From assembly GCF_032854445.1 (NCBI RefSeq), contig NC_088301.1, forward strand, positions 994,001 through 1,054,000: 60,000 bases of DNA, read 5' to 3'. Shown here in pieces: positions 27,500-35,299 of the stretch. The position numbers were made by a program, and so were the translations under genes. The first letter of the stretch is position 1. The number at the start of each line of letters is the position of its first letter. This DNA comes from Liolophura sinensis. Its lineage: Eukaryota > Mollusca > Polyplacophora > Chitonida > Chitonidae. Below the pieces are notes generated by a model, which searched no databases, was not told where the DNA came from, and saw only the letters and a program-made list of their open reading frames with translations.

Positions 27500-30400
27500 G
27501 TCAGCGTGATATTGAGCAAGACACACGGAAATTGCTCTTCCTCAAACACAAACCAGCTCTCCTTCACCCATAGGTCTCACCCCCTGGCACATGAGAACAG
27601 TGTTGGGTGTTGGGTATACGGCCTAAAACACCAACCAAGTACATAAATACAATACCGAGAAAAATCAATCGATCGACTATCATTCTTCACAAAAATATGC
27701 GGATAATTTCAAACTTCGTCACACCCGTGAGTCACAAAGGGAAGGGTGCGCTTTTCTTCTTTCAAGATTCCGCAAAATATTGATCTATCATTGTGCAGTG
27801 AAGTGCCAAAGCGTGGAAAGTGTTATTATTTGTTTTATTGTTCATTAAATAATTTCCTACAAATATGCCTTGGGTTTGGGGGAATAGCTTCTGAGTTGTA
27901 AGACATTCTGCCCTTCCGTTTTTCAGTCGTTACTAGAGGCGAGATGTTGGTTCAGTCCCAGCCTCGCCATACATCCGGTTTCCAGCGATATATCTTTGTA
28001 TGCATACTTTTGGTTTTAAGTTGTGCTTAACAATTTGTCTGTCATGTGACGACGAAGAGTCATTAGTTGTGAGTACATATACTGTGTCTTCTTGTAGCTT
28101 TATCACGGACTTGGTAACGGCCCTCGTAAGGCCACCTAATTGAAAACGGCATACTAAAGAAAGTTGGTCTGTTATTTGCCAAAGAAAATTGGTTACTCCG
28201 GGCTCTCTGCCTACATTTATTTATGTATATTTACATAATTTAAGTTGTAAACTTTTACAGCAGTGTAAGAGAAACAAACAAACTTGTGACGTAATTCAGT
28301 GACGTAACCGGATACTTTGATCGGCAATATCATATCCGTGATCCAAAATAAACTACAGCGGTTACCTGAGACCAACTGAACATTATTATAATACGGCATA
28401 ATATGAACAAGGGATAATCGTGACAACCAGTGCAATTCATACCCGGATCTACGTAAACATATCCTATGTCAATGTTCTGTATGACGTTCGTCATTGTACA
28501 GCAGCGTGACAAGTCGTCTACTGGCTCTACATGTGAACGAGCCCTTGCGATATTGTTTGGGTGTCTACACACACAAAAGATAATGTCGGTATTTGAAGTA
28601 TGTCTTCACAAGAAAACAACATGGTAAGATCGTATACCTGTAAGAATTGTACACCTCCCCCCCAAGCTTCTTCACCGATTTCCATGCGTGTATGCACAAG
28701 TGCGACTTAACATAGGAGATATACTCTGTTCGGCAAAAACGGGCTCGGACCCCAACACTGTAACACACACACCGACGCCCAAACCTGTTCTCATATTTAG
28801 ACTTTGGCATCTCCTCACATATGGCTTATTAAAATCACAATACATAATTACAAAGTGCAACAAAATTAAAAATTATTTTGCTAAAGATCCATCATGGCCA
28901 CAAGTGGTAGGCATCTGTTCATCACAATAACATCACAACTTCCTACAGATACCCTCAGGTAGTAAGCAATGGTATGCCTTCATTACAACATGGAGAGCTC
29001 AGCTGCAATCATGTGCATTTATACAGTTGAATCGAATACAGTCCAAAAATTAATCTGTTAAGTTTAACAGAAAGACTTTTGTCTGAGTGATGCTAGAATG
29101 CATTCTGTTATTATAACATAACATTCTGTAATAGATGTCAGTATTGAAAGCTAGGCTGCGACAATGTGCATTTGTTCCATTAACTCGAGCATTGCACGGT
29201 CACAATTGTGGTAATGTACCGCCACATTTCACTCTCATAATATCACACAGATACGCTATACGATCGCGAGCTGATTCACACCTTTGCCACAATAGTTTGA
29301 AATGAGGTGCGCTAGTTAGTGACGATAAAATTTTAATTCCGCTTTGTTTCATCACTCTTTTAACTAACCATTCATCTCAACATTGTATTCCTGTAACACC
29401 CCAAGGGCACAGGCTATAACACAAGAGGACGTTACAACTGGATCACAAGAGGTGTACGATGTTGCGCCACAGTTGCTTAAGCTTACAAGGATGTGGTAGT
29501 GAACTTACGCACTGCCTGATAATCATTTATGGTGGTACATAGCGTCTGTATAGCTCCCCATGACTGTCACGTAGTTGACTTAAGGACTGAATACAAATTT
29601 CCCTTTTTCATCGACTTCCGATTTTTGGGTATATTTTTTTAGCCACAGAGAAAAAACTGGTACAATTAAAATCTTAATGAGTCTTACACTAAACCATGCG
29701 GAACAAAAATTAATCAAAATGAAAAGAAAGATAACCAAAAACAATACATTTACATATTTGTTTGTGATAACAATGCGGGACATGATACAATTGCCTGCCC
29801 ACCATTAATACAGTCATTTAAGTGGCTGGGAAATCGCGACAAGCCCGTCAGACGTTTCGACGGACGTACATGGCCGATAAATATTCGTTTATTTTGTACG
29901 TGGTGAATGTAGGTCGGTTTAATTGCTTCCTTGAAAGCTTCTATATAAATTTTCTTCTGACCACAGAAGTGATAACGCAGAATTTTAAACTAGATGATTT
30001 GTAGAAAGGCAAGTTGAAAGGCCCAAACATCGCATGACTCAAAGCTGCGGTTTGAAACGCCAGAGTTTCATGAGTAACCGCTCCCACAGGTAAACCAGAG
30101 AGAAGGATGCGGGTCAGTCAGGTGTAACATACTGCACGCGTGATTGCGTGGGTTCAGGTGTAACATACTGCACGCGTGATTGCGTGAGTTCAGGTATCTA
30201 CACACATTTATGCACACACTATCAAGGTGTGGTAAACGTGCATTTTTGCAGTTTCGCAAGTCTCTGTATTTCATAAGTAATATCATTTTCAGTTTTTTTT
30301 TAACTGCCTAAATATTAATCACATGACTACATACAACAATCGGTCAGTAAAATAAATTATTAATGAAATATGTCAAAAGTTAAGGGTAATTTTCATTTCC

Positions 30401-33400
30401 ATAAAGCCTGCAAAATGTGCGATTTTTTACAAAGATTAACGTGATTAATTTCTCGGCTTATAATGCGTTCAGGACCACATCTCTGATTTTCATTTGTCGT
30501 GTACAACTCAAGATAATTATCAATCCAAAAAATATCATTTATGTGATTTTGCTTCTGGTTTCGCATATCAATTTATTTATCTATTAATGTACCTGAATAC
30601 AATGTGTGTTCCTGCCTTTGTGGCTATTATGACAATATGTCTGAATGCGTGTCTCAGTTTGTCCTTCAGCGAGGCTCAGTCAAACAACGCATTTGTGTTA
30701 CTACATGTATGACTTCGGATAAGCTTTTACACAGCAGACTTGTTCACGTGACTGGACTGGCAGGTCTTTGTAGTTTTTACAAAGAGTACTCTTAAATAAT
30801 GTTTTTGTTGTCGTGGGTTGGATGTTTTTTTCTACTTCATATTTATGTAAATATCAATCGTAAGTATGAGATAGAATTTGTTGCGTAAATTAAGGCGATA
30901 TCACAAGGAATGTACATTGTACTTATAGGATTGAACTTTGAATAGCATGGGAGATTCGCCGATGTGCGAGCAAGTTCTGCATCTGTCTTTTTGACATTCA
31001 ATGATTTTGTCTCAACGTAAGGTAATTCTGGAAGCATTTCAAGAAAATATTTTAATACTTTACTTGTGTTAAAGCTTTGCTTCATGATTGCGGTGAAATC
31101 TATGTCTACGGAGAAATAAATCAGTCCAGGTCCAGATCAGACTTGTACTGAAAAATCTAATTTGCATTCCAAACTCTGGACTGCAGGACCTCTCCTCTGC
31201 TTTGTTTTGCTGATCTGAGTTATATTGTAGGAAATTTGTTCTGTGATGATGAGTTGAAGACATTTATTGCGTGTCCTATACTTTGTCCTAGTTGTAGTCC
31301 TATACTTTGTGTTGACAACATTTGCTCTCTGTTGCAGATGTTTTCCTTTGTGTTAAAATATGTCTTTTCTGTATTGCAGACCTCAGTCTTAAAAGCATGT
31401 GACCTGTGTAGATCTTTAAGAGATTTGTTCTGAAGATCTCGGTTCCGTGTTACGTTCTGCTTCATTCTTGCCAGCTAAGCTTCCAGAAATAACGTGGAAA
31501 CAGCGCAGTGAACAGAACGACAAATCTCAGAACAACCAATCTCAGAACAACCGATATCAGAACAACCGATATAAGAACAACGGTTTATAATGAGCCTTAA
31601 TGCGGTATTCTTATTTTAGTACAGCGGTATGTTTTATGATGAAAAATTTTGCTGTATTTCTGATTTTTTCACTATCTTTGTCACAGTTTTGTAATCACCA
31701 CCATATATAATACGCAAACGCGCCGTTTCACTGCATTCACGCTGAAAGTCTACTTAAAGTGTTATTTTTGGAAGATATGTTTCACTTGTTTTCCCGAGAT
31801 AAGTCGGATACCCAGGAGAGCCTGGAGGGGTAAGGGCATGGGTTCAACTTTTCGAACTAGCCAGTGGCTTTCAACTTGTCAACTTGTCAAGCTCTCAAGG
31901 TCAGCTGAAAGGTCAAACACAGTGATCCATAATATCCATTGGTCATACATTATACAATGCGATTGCTGAGGTCATAGGAAGTGGGGTATGATTTCCATGC
32001 TTATGGGTGGTGGTGCTTACCTTAAAGTGAATTATAGTTTCATGGTTTTATGAAGTGGTGTACCACTCCCATGGTTATGAGAAATGTATCGCTGTTTCCA
32101 TGGTTTTATGAAGTGGTGTACCTCTCCCATTCGACACATTCGTTTTTAAGATTCAAGGATGATTAACTGTAGAGGTTTTTGTACAGATGTGGGCTGGTTT
32201 GTTATCGTCCCTCTACATTCACTGTTCAGGTTTCTGTACAGATATAGACTGGTTTGTTATCGTCCCTCTACATTCACTGTACAGGTTTCTGTACAGATAT
32301 GGACGGGTTTGTTATCGTCCCTCTACATTCACTGTACAGGTTTCTGTACAGATATGGACGGGTTTGTTATCGTCCCTCTACATTCACTGTACAGGTTTCT
32401 GTACAGATATGGACGGGTTTGTTATCGTCCCTCTACATTCACTGTACAGGTTTCTGTACAGATATAGACTGGTTTGTTATCGTCCCTCTACATTCACTGT
32501 ACAGGTTTCTGTACAGATATGGACGGGTTTGTTATCGTCCCTCTACATTCACTGTACAGGTTTCTGTACAGATATGGACGGGTTTGTTATCGTCCCTCTA
32601 CATTCACTGTTCAGGTTTCTGTACAGATATAGACTGGTTTGTTATCGTCCCTCTACATTCACTGTACAGGTTTCTGTACAGATATGGACGGGTTTGTTAT
32701 CGTCCCTCTACATTCACTGTACAGGTTTCTGTACAGATATAGACTGGTTTGTTATCGTCCCTCTACATTCACTGTACAGGTTTCTGTACAGATATAGACG
32801 GGTTTGTTATCGCCCCTCTACATTCACTGTACAGGTTTCTGTACAGATATGGACGGGTTTGTTATCGTCCCTCTACATTCACTGTACAGGTTTCTGTACA
32901 GATATAGACTGGTTTGTTATCGTCCCTCTACATTCACTGTACAGGTTTCTGTACAGATATGGACTGGTTTGTTATCGTCCCTCTACATTCACTGTACAGG
33001 TTTCTGTACAGATATGGACGGGTTTGTTATCGTTCCTCTACATTCACTGTACAGGTTTCTGTACAGATATGGACGGGTTTGTTATCGTCCCTCTACATTC
33101 ACTGTACAGGTTTCTGTACAGATATGGACGGGTTTGTTATCGTCCCTCTACATTCACTGTAGAGATTTTTGTACAGATACGGACTGCTTTATTACCGTCC
33201 CTCTACATTCCCTGCAGAGGTTTTTGTACAGATACAAAAAATATTTATTATTTTGTTTGGTGTTTTAAGCCATACTCAAGAATATTTCACTTACACGACA
33301 GCGACCGCCGTTATGAAGGGAGGAATACAAAAATTTCAGCGCATGAAGACTGCATATACATCTTAGAATAACCCAGTTCGGGAGACCTATTTATTGCGAT

Positions 33401-35298
33401 AGGATCAGGATGGTTTAATATAGAAGCGTCGTATGAAATTTGGCTCTCTCCTTAAAAATCAGTGCGACCGAAGCCACTGATCGAGATATCTATATGCGAT
33501 ATGCAAATGAGGCTATAGTAGTTTATAACATGTAGAAACAGCAGGTTATATATCTAATACTTAAACCTATAATTTATCTGTGTTCATATTCAGAATCATC
33601 GAAGGCCGTCAATTGTTTCTGTCTTCCATGCATTTGATTCAATGGCCCAATTTTATACTTCATCGCAAAAGCAGAGATGTAATGGGTTTTTTTTTTTTCG
33701 TTAAGAAACTTGAAACTAAATATTTGAATATGCAGCGTATGATTAAGACATTTGTCACGCCTATAAAAAGAAAGTTTATTCAATAAAAACGCTAAATGAT
33801 AATATGAGGGAACGTATCAGCAGTTGGCAATCAATCTGGTCGAAATTGTCACGTGATTATTAGCCATGAAATGCCGTATTAGGTTTCACTGTTAGACTGA
33901 GTGTACAGGATACAGGTGCAGCAATCAATACTGTTCTAGGAAACATACTGCACACCTATACATGTACATAGACGATTGTATATGACTGTTGTGGAGTGAG
34001 TGTATGATAGGTATTCCTGATAACACACTATACAACATAAGGCCTTTACATGCTGGTTCCAGTGCAGTTTTACCTGGTTGCACCTGCATGTTTTATGCAT
34101 GACAACCTGTCTGTATAGTCACATCTCATGCATGTAATCATTGACTTGAGGTCATTTTAATAAACTGACGGGATTCAGCGTTACCTTATCTCAGAATTTG
34201 TTTACTTTTGTCAAGTAACTGGTGAGGGTATTTTGCGTTTTTCTTTATTGGTTGTGGATGAAATGGGTGGTAGTAGGGTGATCTCGTTATGTAAAGTCAT
34301 ACCTTCTACGTGAAGTGCAAGATGAAATAGCTTTGGTCTCATTAAGTCCTTAGCTGATATGCAGACTGGTTAACTGTGTATCTGTTATTTTACTATCATG
34401 AATTTTATCTGTACAGAAACTATAGCCCAATATAATGTGACGCTATCTTCTCTGTTACGTTAATGACGTTTATCAAATCAGTCGTCTGGAATGCGGTCTG
34501 GTAACTTGTAAATATATAAGCGCAAAACTGATTTGAAAGACTATTTATATAGTTACATTTGCGATATCCTACAAGAAAAAAAAACCCTTTGTATGATTAT
34601 TTCGACTGCTATTTTACAACGTTTCTTCTCCTCTTTTAAAGCTGACTCGGGCTGATTTGATAATTACGTATTTCTGTCATTCTACAAGCGACGTGTTTCG
34701 CTCTGGCATCCATGGACAATATATATGTGACATTGTATAATCTGAGAGCAAATGAACAACAATTTGTAATCCGACAACTTTAGTTGGCCTCCTATAATTC
34801 AAGTTTTTTTTATTCGTTTGTTTTTCAAGCTGACGTATATGACGTTTCGTACGTTGACGTTGTGTATTTGACATTTTCTCACGAAGGTACATCTACATGC
34901 TACATTCACTTCATCACCTACATGTAGCTAAATATGTATTGCCGTGCGTCTGCATAATCTGACAACGTTAGCGAGACATTCCGTCATATAACATTTTATC
35001 TGAGAGACCAAAACAAACGCACGTGTAAGGCCGTGTTACACATGCATAATCCAAGGAGCATTCAATTTATCCTGCATGTCCACAGGTGTGTATATGTAAA
35101 GTATTAGTGCACTCCACGAGTCATTCACTCACCTTTTGGCATCCCACAAGGTCCAATCGTCCTCAAATTGTCCAGGAAGTCCAGATCGTATCTCCGTGCT
35201 GGTGGGAAAGTTAAGGCGACGTGAGCCTCTGAAATGGCCAGTAGTCCTAAGACAAACGCTACCCCGAGAAGGCACAGGCTTGTGCCCTGTTGAAACAT
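325..35298 (-). CDS. Gene A: secreted N-terminal-His copper-domain / EGF / EGF / DOMON protein (nine exons, 3' end outside window)
   Basis: Spliced gene assembled by reading the minus strand; span includes introns. Nine exons join with GT-AG signals and matching phases (1,0,2,1,1,1,0,1) into about 354 residues with no stop, continuing beyond position 325. Order: signal peptide (1-25); a domain starting at His26 with [23 protein letters not shown], a paired-Cys CMNC motif and FWSCADV (26-155); EGF-like modules (157-187 and 188-227); DOMON start with PWNRK and WVGIGFRAG (about 230-283); an EGEP repeat (about 301-352). N-glycosylation sequons at Asn69, 92, 127, 142 and 176 fit secretion. The first domain resembles BIM1/X325-type copper proteins, where the processed N-terminal His is a metal ligand; His73 or His78 could be the second. 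Function is inferred, not known. Confidence is high for the gene, moderate for the domain name. Confidence 0.88.
991..1057 (-). CDS. Gene A exon 8: DOMON core strand
   Basis: 67 bp; acceptor tttgtatgacttgcag, donor GCAGGAG|gtgagg. Codes [19 protein letters not shown] then RAG, close to the DOMON signature of a charged strand followed by a WVGIGF-type turn. Enters in phase 0, leaves in phase 1. The plus strand also shows a short Cys-containing frame here ([12 protein letters not shown]) that I regard as its shadow. Confidence 0.85.
1386..1563 (+). mobile_element. SINE, 5'-truncated
   Basis: Runs from CTCATGCTGGCTTCCTCTCC to the AAATAAATAAATAAC tail. Lacks the tRNA-like head. Lies in intron 7 of gene A, inserted opposite to the gene. 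Confidence 0.8.
1901..2342. repeat. 26-bp minisatellite, 17 copies (gene A intron 7)
   Basis: Unit GTTTCACCCTGGGTCTCGCA+GACATG, nearly homogeneous. 26 is not a multiple of 3 and the unit has no stop in these frames, so all three plus frames stay open; these are not genes. Confidence 0.95.
2745..2825. repeat. Degenerate (TGAA)n tract
   Basis: Repeated GAATGAATG-type tetranucleotides next to the donor of gene A exon 7. Confidence 0.7.
2841..2932 (-). CDS. Gene A exon 7: linker and start of DOMON domain
   Basis: 92 bp; acceptor cttctgtatag, donor ATGGGG|gtaagc. Two bases complete a Lys with exon 6, then [20 protein letters not shown] and [10 protein letters not shown]; ends in phase 0. The Trp-containing strand leading into DEIDFVIK of exon 8 fits the first strands of a DOMON beta-sandwich. 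Cutting the acceptor two bases later would break the frame, so this boundary is preferred. Confidence 0.83.
3440..4178. repeat. 50-54-bp minisatellite made from the exon 6 / intron 6 junction
   Basis: About 14 units of the type CTTAATTCCCATGTCTGACC then AAACTAGCCCATATAGGACA and ATAGCC. They align with the last ~46 bases of gene A exon 6 plus its splice donor. Most units keep the donor-like TTAAGTAAGT on the minus strand; others have TTAAGTTAGT. The array directly abuts the exon. Confidence 0.92.
4179..4301 (-). CDS. Gene A exon 6: EGF-like module 2 (canonical six cysteines)
   Basis: 123 bp, phase 1 at both ends. Acceptor cttacgttttcag, donor GAATTAA|gtaagtct. Codes [15 protein letters not shown], a spacer, then [14 protein letters not shown]; all six EGF cysteines are present (190, 196, 202, 215, 217, 226). 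The exon's 3' end and donor are the template of the minisatellite that abuts it at 3440-4178. Confidence 0.9.
4604..4907. repeat. 32-bp minisatellite, about 9 copies (gene A intron 5)
   Basis: Unit AACTATCCAGACATACAGCA+AACACGACGCAC. Ends at a truncated SINE. Confidence 0.92.
4908..5085 (+). mobile_element. SINE, 5'-truncated
   Basis: Begins TCCAGCTCATGTTGGCTTCC, joined directly to the 32-bp minisatellite, and ends 25 bp from the donor of gene A exon 5. Confidence 0.8.
5110..5205 (-). CDS. Gene A exon 5: EGF-like module 1 (Cys-poor)
   Basis: 96 bp, phase 1 at both ends, the usual shape of a shuffled EGF exon. Acceptor tttttttccag, donor TTCAAAG|gtacat. Reads [20 protein letters not shown] then GDRC, with only four cysteines (162, 173, 175, 184). 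The residue after HGR is Phe where EGF modules of this type usually have Cys. The fold may be degenerate, or the module may pair differently. Confidence 0.87.
5408..5656 (+). mobile_element. SINE, near full length
   Basis: tRNA-like head with a perfect A-box (TGGCTCAGTTGG). The B-box is damaged (GTGAGTCCAGC, the TTCAA lost). The tail joins the 21-bp array. Confidence 0.85.
5690..7135. repeat. 21-bp minisatellite, about 70 copies (gene A intron 4)
   Basis: Unit CAGCAGCCTCACAGTGCCAT+G, with C/T and A/G variants, decaying to the right. The period is seven codons, so long frames stay open on both strands, but this is intronic repeat. Confidence 0.95.
7334..7582 (+). mobile_element. SINE, full length with intact A and B boxes
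   Basis: Starts GGGGCCTCCATGGCTCAGTT and carries B-box GTTCAAGTC, both RNA polymerase III promoter elements of tRNA type. ATTTAGTAATGAA before it and ATTTAGTGATAAC after it may be a decayed target-site duplication. Confidence 0.88.
7766..7896 (-). CDS. Gene A exon 4: end of copper-binding-like domain
   Basis: 131 bp; acceptor gttttaacag, donor AAGAAAA|gtaagg. Codes [20 protein letters not shown], then [20 protein letters not shown]. Cys125, Cys128 and Cys148 are likely disulphide residues, and Asn127 and Asn142 sit in sequons. The closing FWSCADV recalls the C-terminal NCADI-type motif I associate with fungal BIM1/X325 proteins. Leaves in phase 1 into EGF exon 5. Confidence 0.88.
8625..8710. 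repeat. Short (GCTCGGTCAGG) repeat (gene A intron 3)
   Basis: About seven imperfect copies of CTCGGTCAGGG. Confidence 0.75.
8995..9092 (-). CDS. Gene A exon 3: central part of copper-binding-like domain
   Basis: 98 bp; acceptor tttgtgttacag, donor ACCAC|gtaata. Starts in phase 0 with [20 protein letters not shown], directly continuing the AYPHQ of exon 2, and ends two bases into a Thr codon completed by exon 4. The acceptor and first 44 bases have an imperfect tandem copy just upstream in transcript sense. Confidence 0.88.
9049..9172. repeat. 62-bp tandem duplication of the exon 3 acceptor
   Basis: GTATTTCCAGCCTATAACCA and CCCTGTAACACAAATAAATT occur twice, 62 bp apart. Each copy covers the 5' part of gene A exon 3 plus 18 bp of intron, including the acceptor. 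Confidence 0.9.
9640..10685. repeat. 29-bp minisatellite, about 36 copies (gene A intron 2)
   Basis: Unit CACATGGCCAGTGCATAAGT+AGTCACGAT with many point variants and some higher-order repetition (9900-10100 recurs at 10240-10540). Confidence 0.93.
10690..12890. other. Gene A intron 2, no gene seen
   Basis: AT-rich unique sequence apart from the SINE at 11781-11976. Short frames here look random. Confidence 0.6.
11781..11976 (+). mobile_element. SINE, 5'-truncated
   Basis: Starts CAATGCGGTCGCTGTGAGTT, so it keeps the B-box, and ends CACCAATCAAATAAATAAAT. Confidence 0.85.
12893..13520. repeat. 44-bp minisatellite with internal palindrome, about 14 copies
   Basis: Unit GTGATGTGGAGTTGTGCCGG then TAATTACCGGGCACAATGGA+ACAG. 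Contains the palindrome CCGGTAATTACCGG, kept in some units and altered to TTACGG or TTGCCGG in others. Confidence 0.93.
14322..14425. repeat. Poly-G run with (CA)n and (CATA)n microsatellites
   Basis: About 17 consecutive G at 14322, then ACACACACACAC at 14379 and CATACATACATACATACA near 14402. Confidence 0.9.
14930..14980. repeat. 13-bp tandem repeat, 4 copies
   Basis: TTCTACATGAATG repeated. Confidence 0.9.
15380..15710 (+). mobile_element. Dispersed repeat family B with 10-bp target-site duplication
   Basis: 331-bp unit bounded by perfect TTTTACTGGA direct repeats (15370-15379 and 15711-15720). Starts GTGAGTGAGTGAGTGCTTGG and contains TTTTTCAGTCATATGACGAC. A homologue lies at 54405-54712 in the other orientation and a fragment at 28013-28125. 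No terminal inverted repeats or coding sequence. Likely a retroposed SINE-like element whose (ACTC)n end is its tail on the minus strand. Confidence 0.75.
16190..16740. repeat. Degenerate 27-30-bp minisatellite (gene A intron 2)
   Basis: Units of the type ATATACTGTGAGCGGTTGGG+GGAC, varying in length. Grades into the 177-bp repeat. Confidence 0.85.
16738..17268. repeat. 177-bp tandem repeat, 3 copies
   Basis: TGTGCGGC recurs at 16751, 16928 and 17105. Each unit joins minisatellite-like TGTGAGCGGTTGGAGACATA to unique sequence containing CATTCACAAACAAACAATGA. Copies differ by only a few bases, so this is recent. Confidence 0.93.
17270..19890. other. Gene A intron 2, no gene seen
   Basis: Unique sequence. 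TTAAGTACGACGTTAAACCC at about 18521 is a scrap of repeat family B in reverse. Confidence 0.55.
18700..18860. repeat. About 23-25-bp repeat, 6-7 copies
   Basis: CGTGCTTCCTGTAAAATACA+ACA variants. Confidence 0.85.
19892..20076 (-). mobile_element. SINE, minus orientation
   Basis: Reverse complement of the family: tail ATTGATTTGATTGGCG at the left, then GGTGGGAGGAAACCGACAGA. The head is lost. Confidence 0.75.
20320..20632. repeat. Compound microsatellite adjoining gene A exon 2
   Basis: (GAT)n with (GAC)n and (GGT)n interruptions, then (GAGGAT)n and (GACT)n. The last block reaches the exon 2 donor. Apparent poly-His and poly-Ile frames are artefacts. Confidence 0.95.
20633..20703 (-). CDS. Gene A exon 2: [10 protein letters not shown] segment
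   Basis: 71 bp; acceptor tactgtttcag, donor CATCAG|gtcagt. Enters with two bases that complete Gly from exon 1 and leaves in phase 0. Codes [12 protein letters not shown] then [11 protein letters not shown], holding two candidate metal-binding histidines and an N-glycosylation sequon. The donor is the first unit of a (GTCA)n microsatellite that runs into the intron. Confidence 0.87.
20906..21418. repeat. Two diverged direct copies of about 140 bp
   Basis: 20906-21045 and 21281-21418 share AAACCCTGACTGAGGTAAA, CACATTGT/CACACTGT and TAATTATATT, about 375 bp apart. May be two members of an unknown dispersed repeat. Confidence 0.8.
22015..22255. repeat. 36-bp minisatellite, about 6 copies (gene A intron 1)
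   Basis: Unit TCACATCAGTTTGCGGAACA+GTGCGGTTCTCTTGTG. The multiple-of-3 period keeps several frames open. Confidence 0.92.
23548..23690. repeat. 71-bp perfect tandem duplication
   Basis: CATGTCAGTTGTGCACTCAC to TGTAAATTGTCGTGAG occurs twice with no visible difference, so it is recent. Confidence 0.93.
23950..26520. repeat. 43-bp satellite-like array, about 60 copies (gene A intron 1)
   Basis: Unit CATCCCATGTTTCCAATACT+AGTTCAGACTATATACTCTA+TGA. The largest array in the window (about 2.6 kb). Variants TTTCC/TTGCC and ACTCTA/ACCCTA recur in blocks, showing higher-order spread. Confidence 0.95.
27452..27492. repeat. (CA)n microsatellite
   Basis: About 20 CA units. Confidence 0.97.
28013..28125 (+). 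mobile_element. Dispersed repeat family B, fragment
   Basis: TGGTTTTAAGTTGTGCTTAA, CTGTCATGTGACGACGAAGA, GTGTCTTCTTGTAGC: the 5' third of the family, diverged. Confidence 0.55.
30117..30198. repeat. 41-bp tandem duplication
   Basis: CAGGTGTAACATACTGCACG+CGTGATTGCGTG occurs twice. Confidence 0.9.
32165..33235. repeat. 55-bp minisatellite, about 19 copies (gene A intron 1)
   Basis: Unit TTTCTGTACAGATATGGACG+GGTTTGTTATCGTCCCTCTA+CATTCACTGTACAGG. Very homogeneous. 55 is 1 mod 3 and the unit lacks stops, so all three plus frames are open; the 394-codon frame is not a gene. Confidence 0.95.
33246..33330 (-). mobile_element. SINE 3' fragment
   Basis: TTTGGTGTTTTAAGCCATAC followed by TCAAGAATATTTCACTTACA in reverse orientation, joined to the end of the 55-bp array. 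Confidence 0.65.
33335..35130. other. Gene A intron 1, 5' part, no gene seen
   Basis: AT-rich unique sequence without repeats or exon-like stretches. Confidence 0.5.
35133..35298 (-). CDS. Gene A exon 1: signal peptide and start of copper-binding-like domain
   Basis: Codes 55 residues plus one base and ends at AAAAG|gtgagtg. Met at 35298 is preferred; an in-frame Met six codons upstream (35316) is possible. A hydrophobic core ([14 protein letters not shown]) is followed by SEA|H, a good signal-peptidase site that would leave His as residue 1 of the mature protein. [13 protein letters not shown] and GPCGMPK follow. The sequence just before the ATG (aatattacag) could itself be a splice acceptor, so an untranslated first exon upstream is possible. 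No clear core promoter was recognised. Confidence 0.88.
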
Positions 35299-35299
35299 G

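Larger units (their letters stand above)
26525..32160. other. Gene A intron 1, no gene seen
   Basis: Mostly AT-rich unique sequence with the (CA)n tract, repeat B fragment and 41-bp duplication. A minus frame at 28330-28572 ends at a possible donor (TCTCAG|gtaacc) but has no convincing acceptor. Confidence 0.5.

Noticed and set aside
32159-33371. 394-codon open frame
   Set aside because: The 55-bp repeat lacks stops and its length is 1 mod 3, so all three frames open equally. It ends in a SINE fragment and has no family match.
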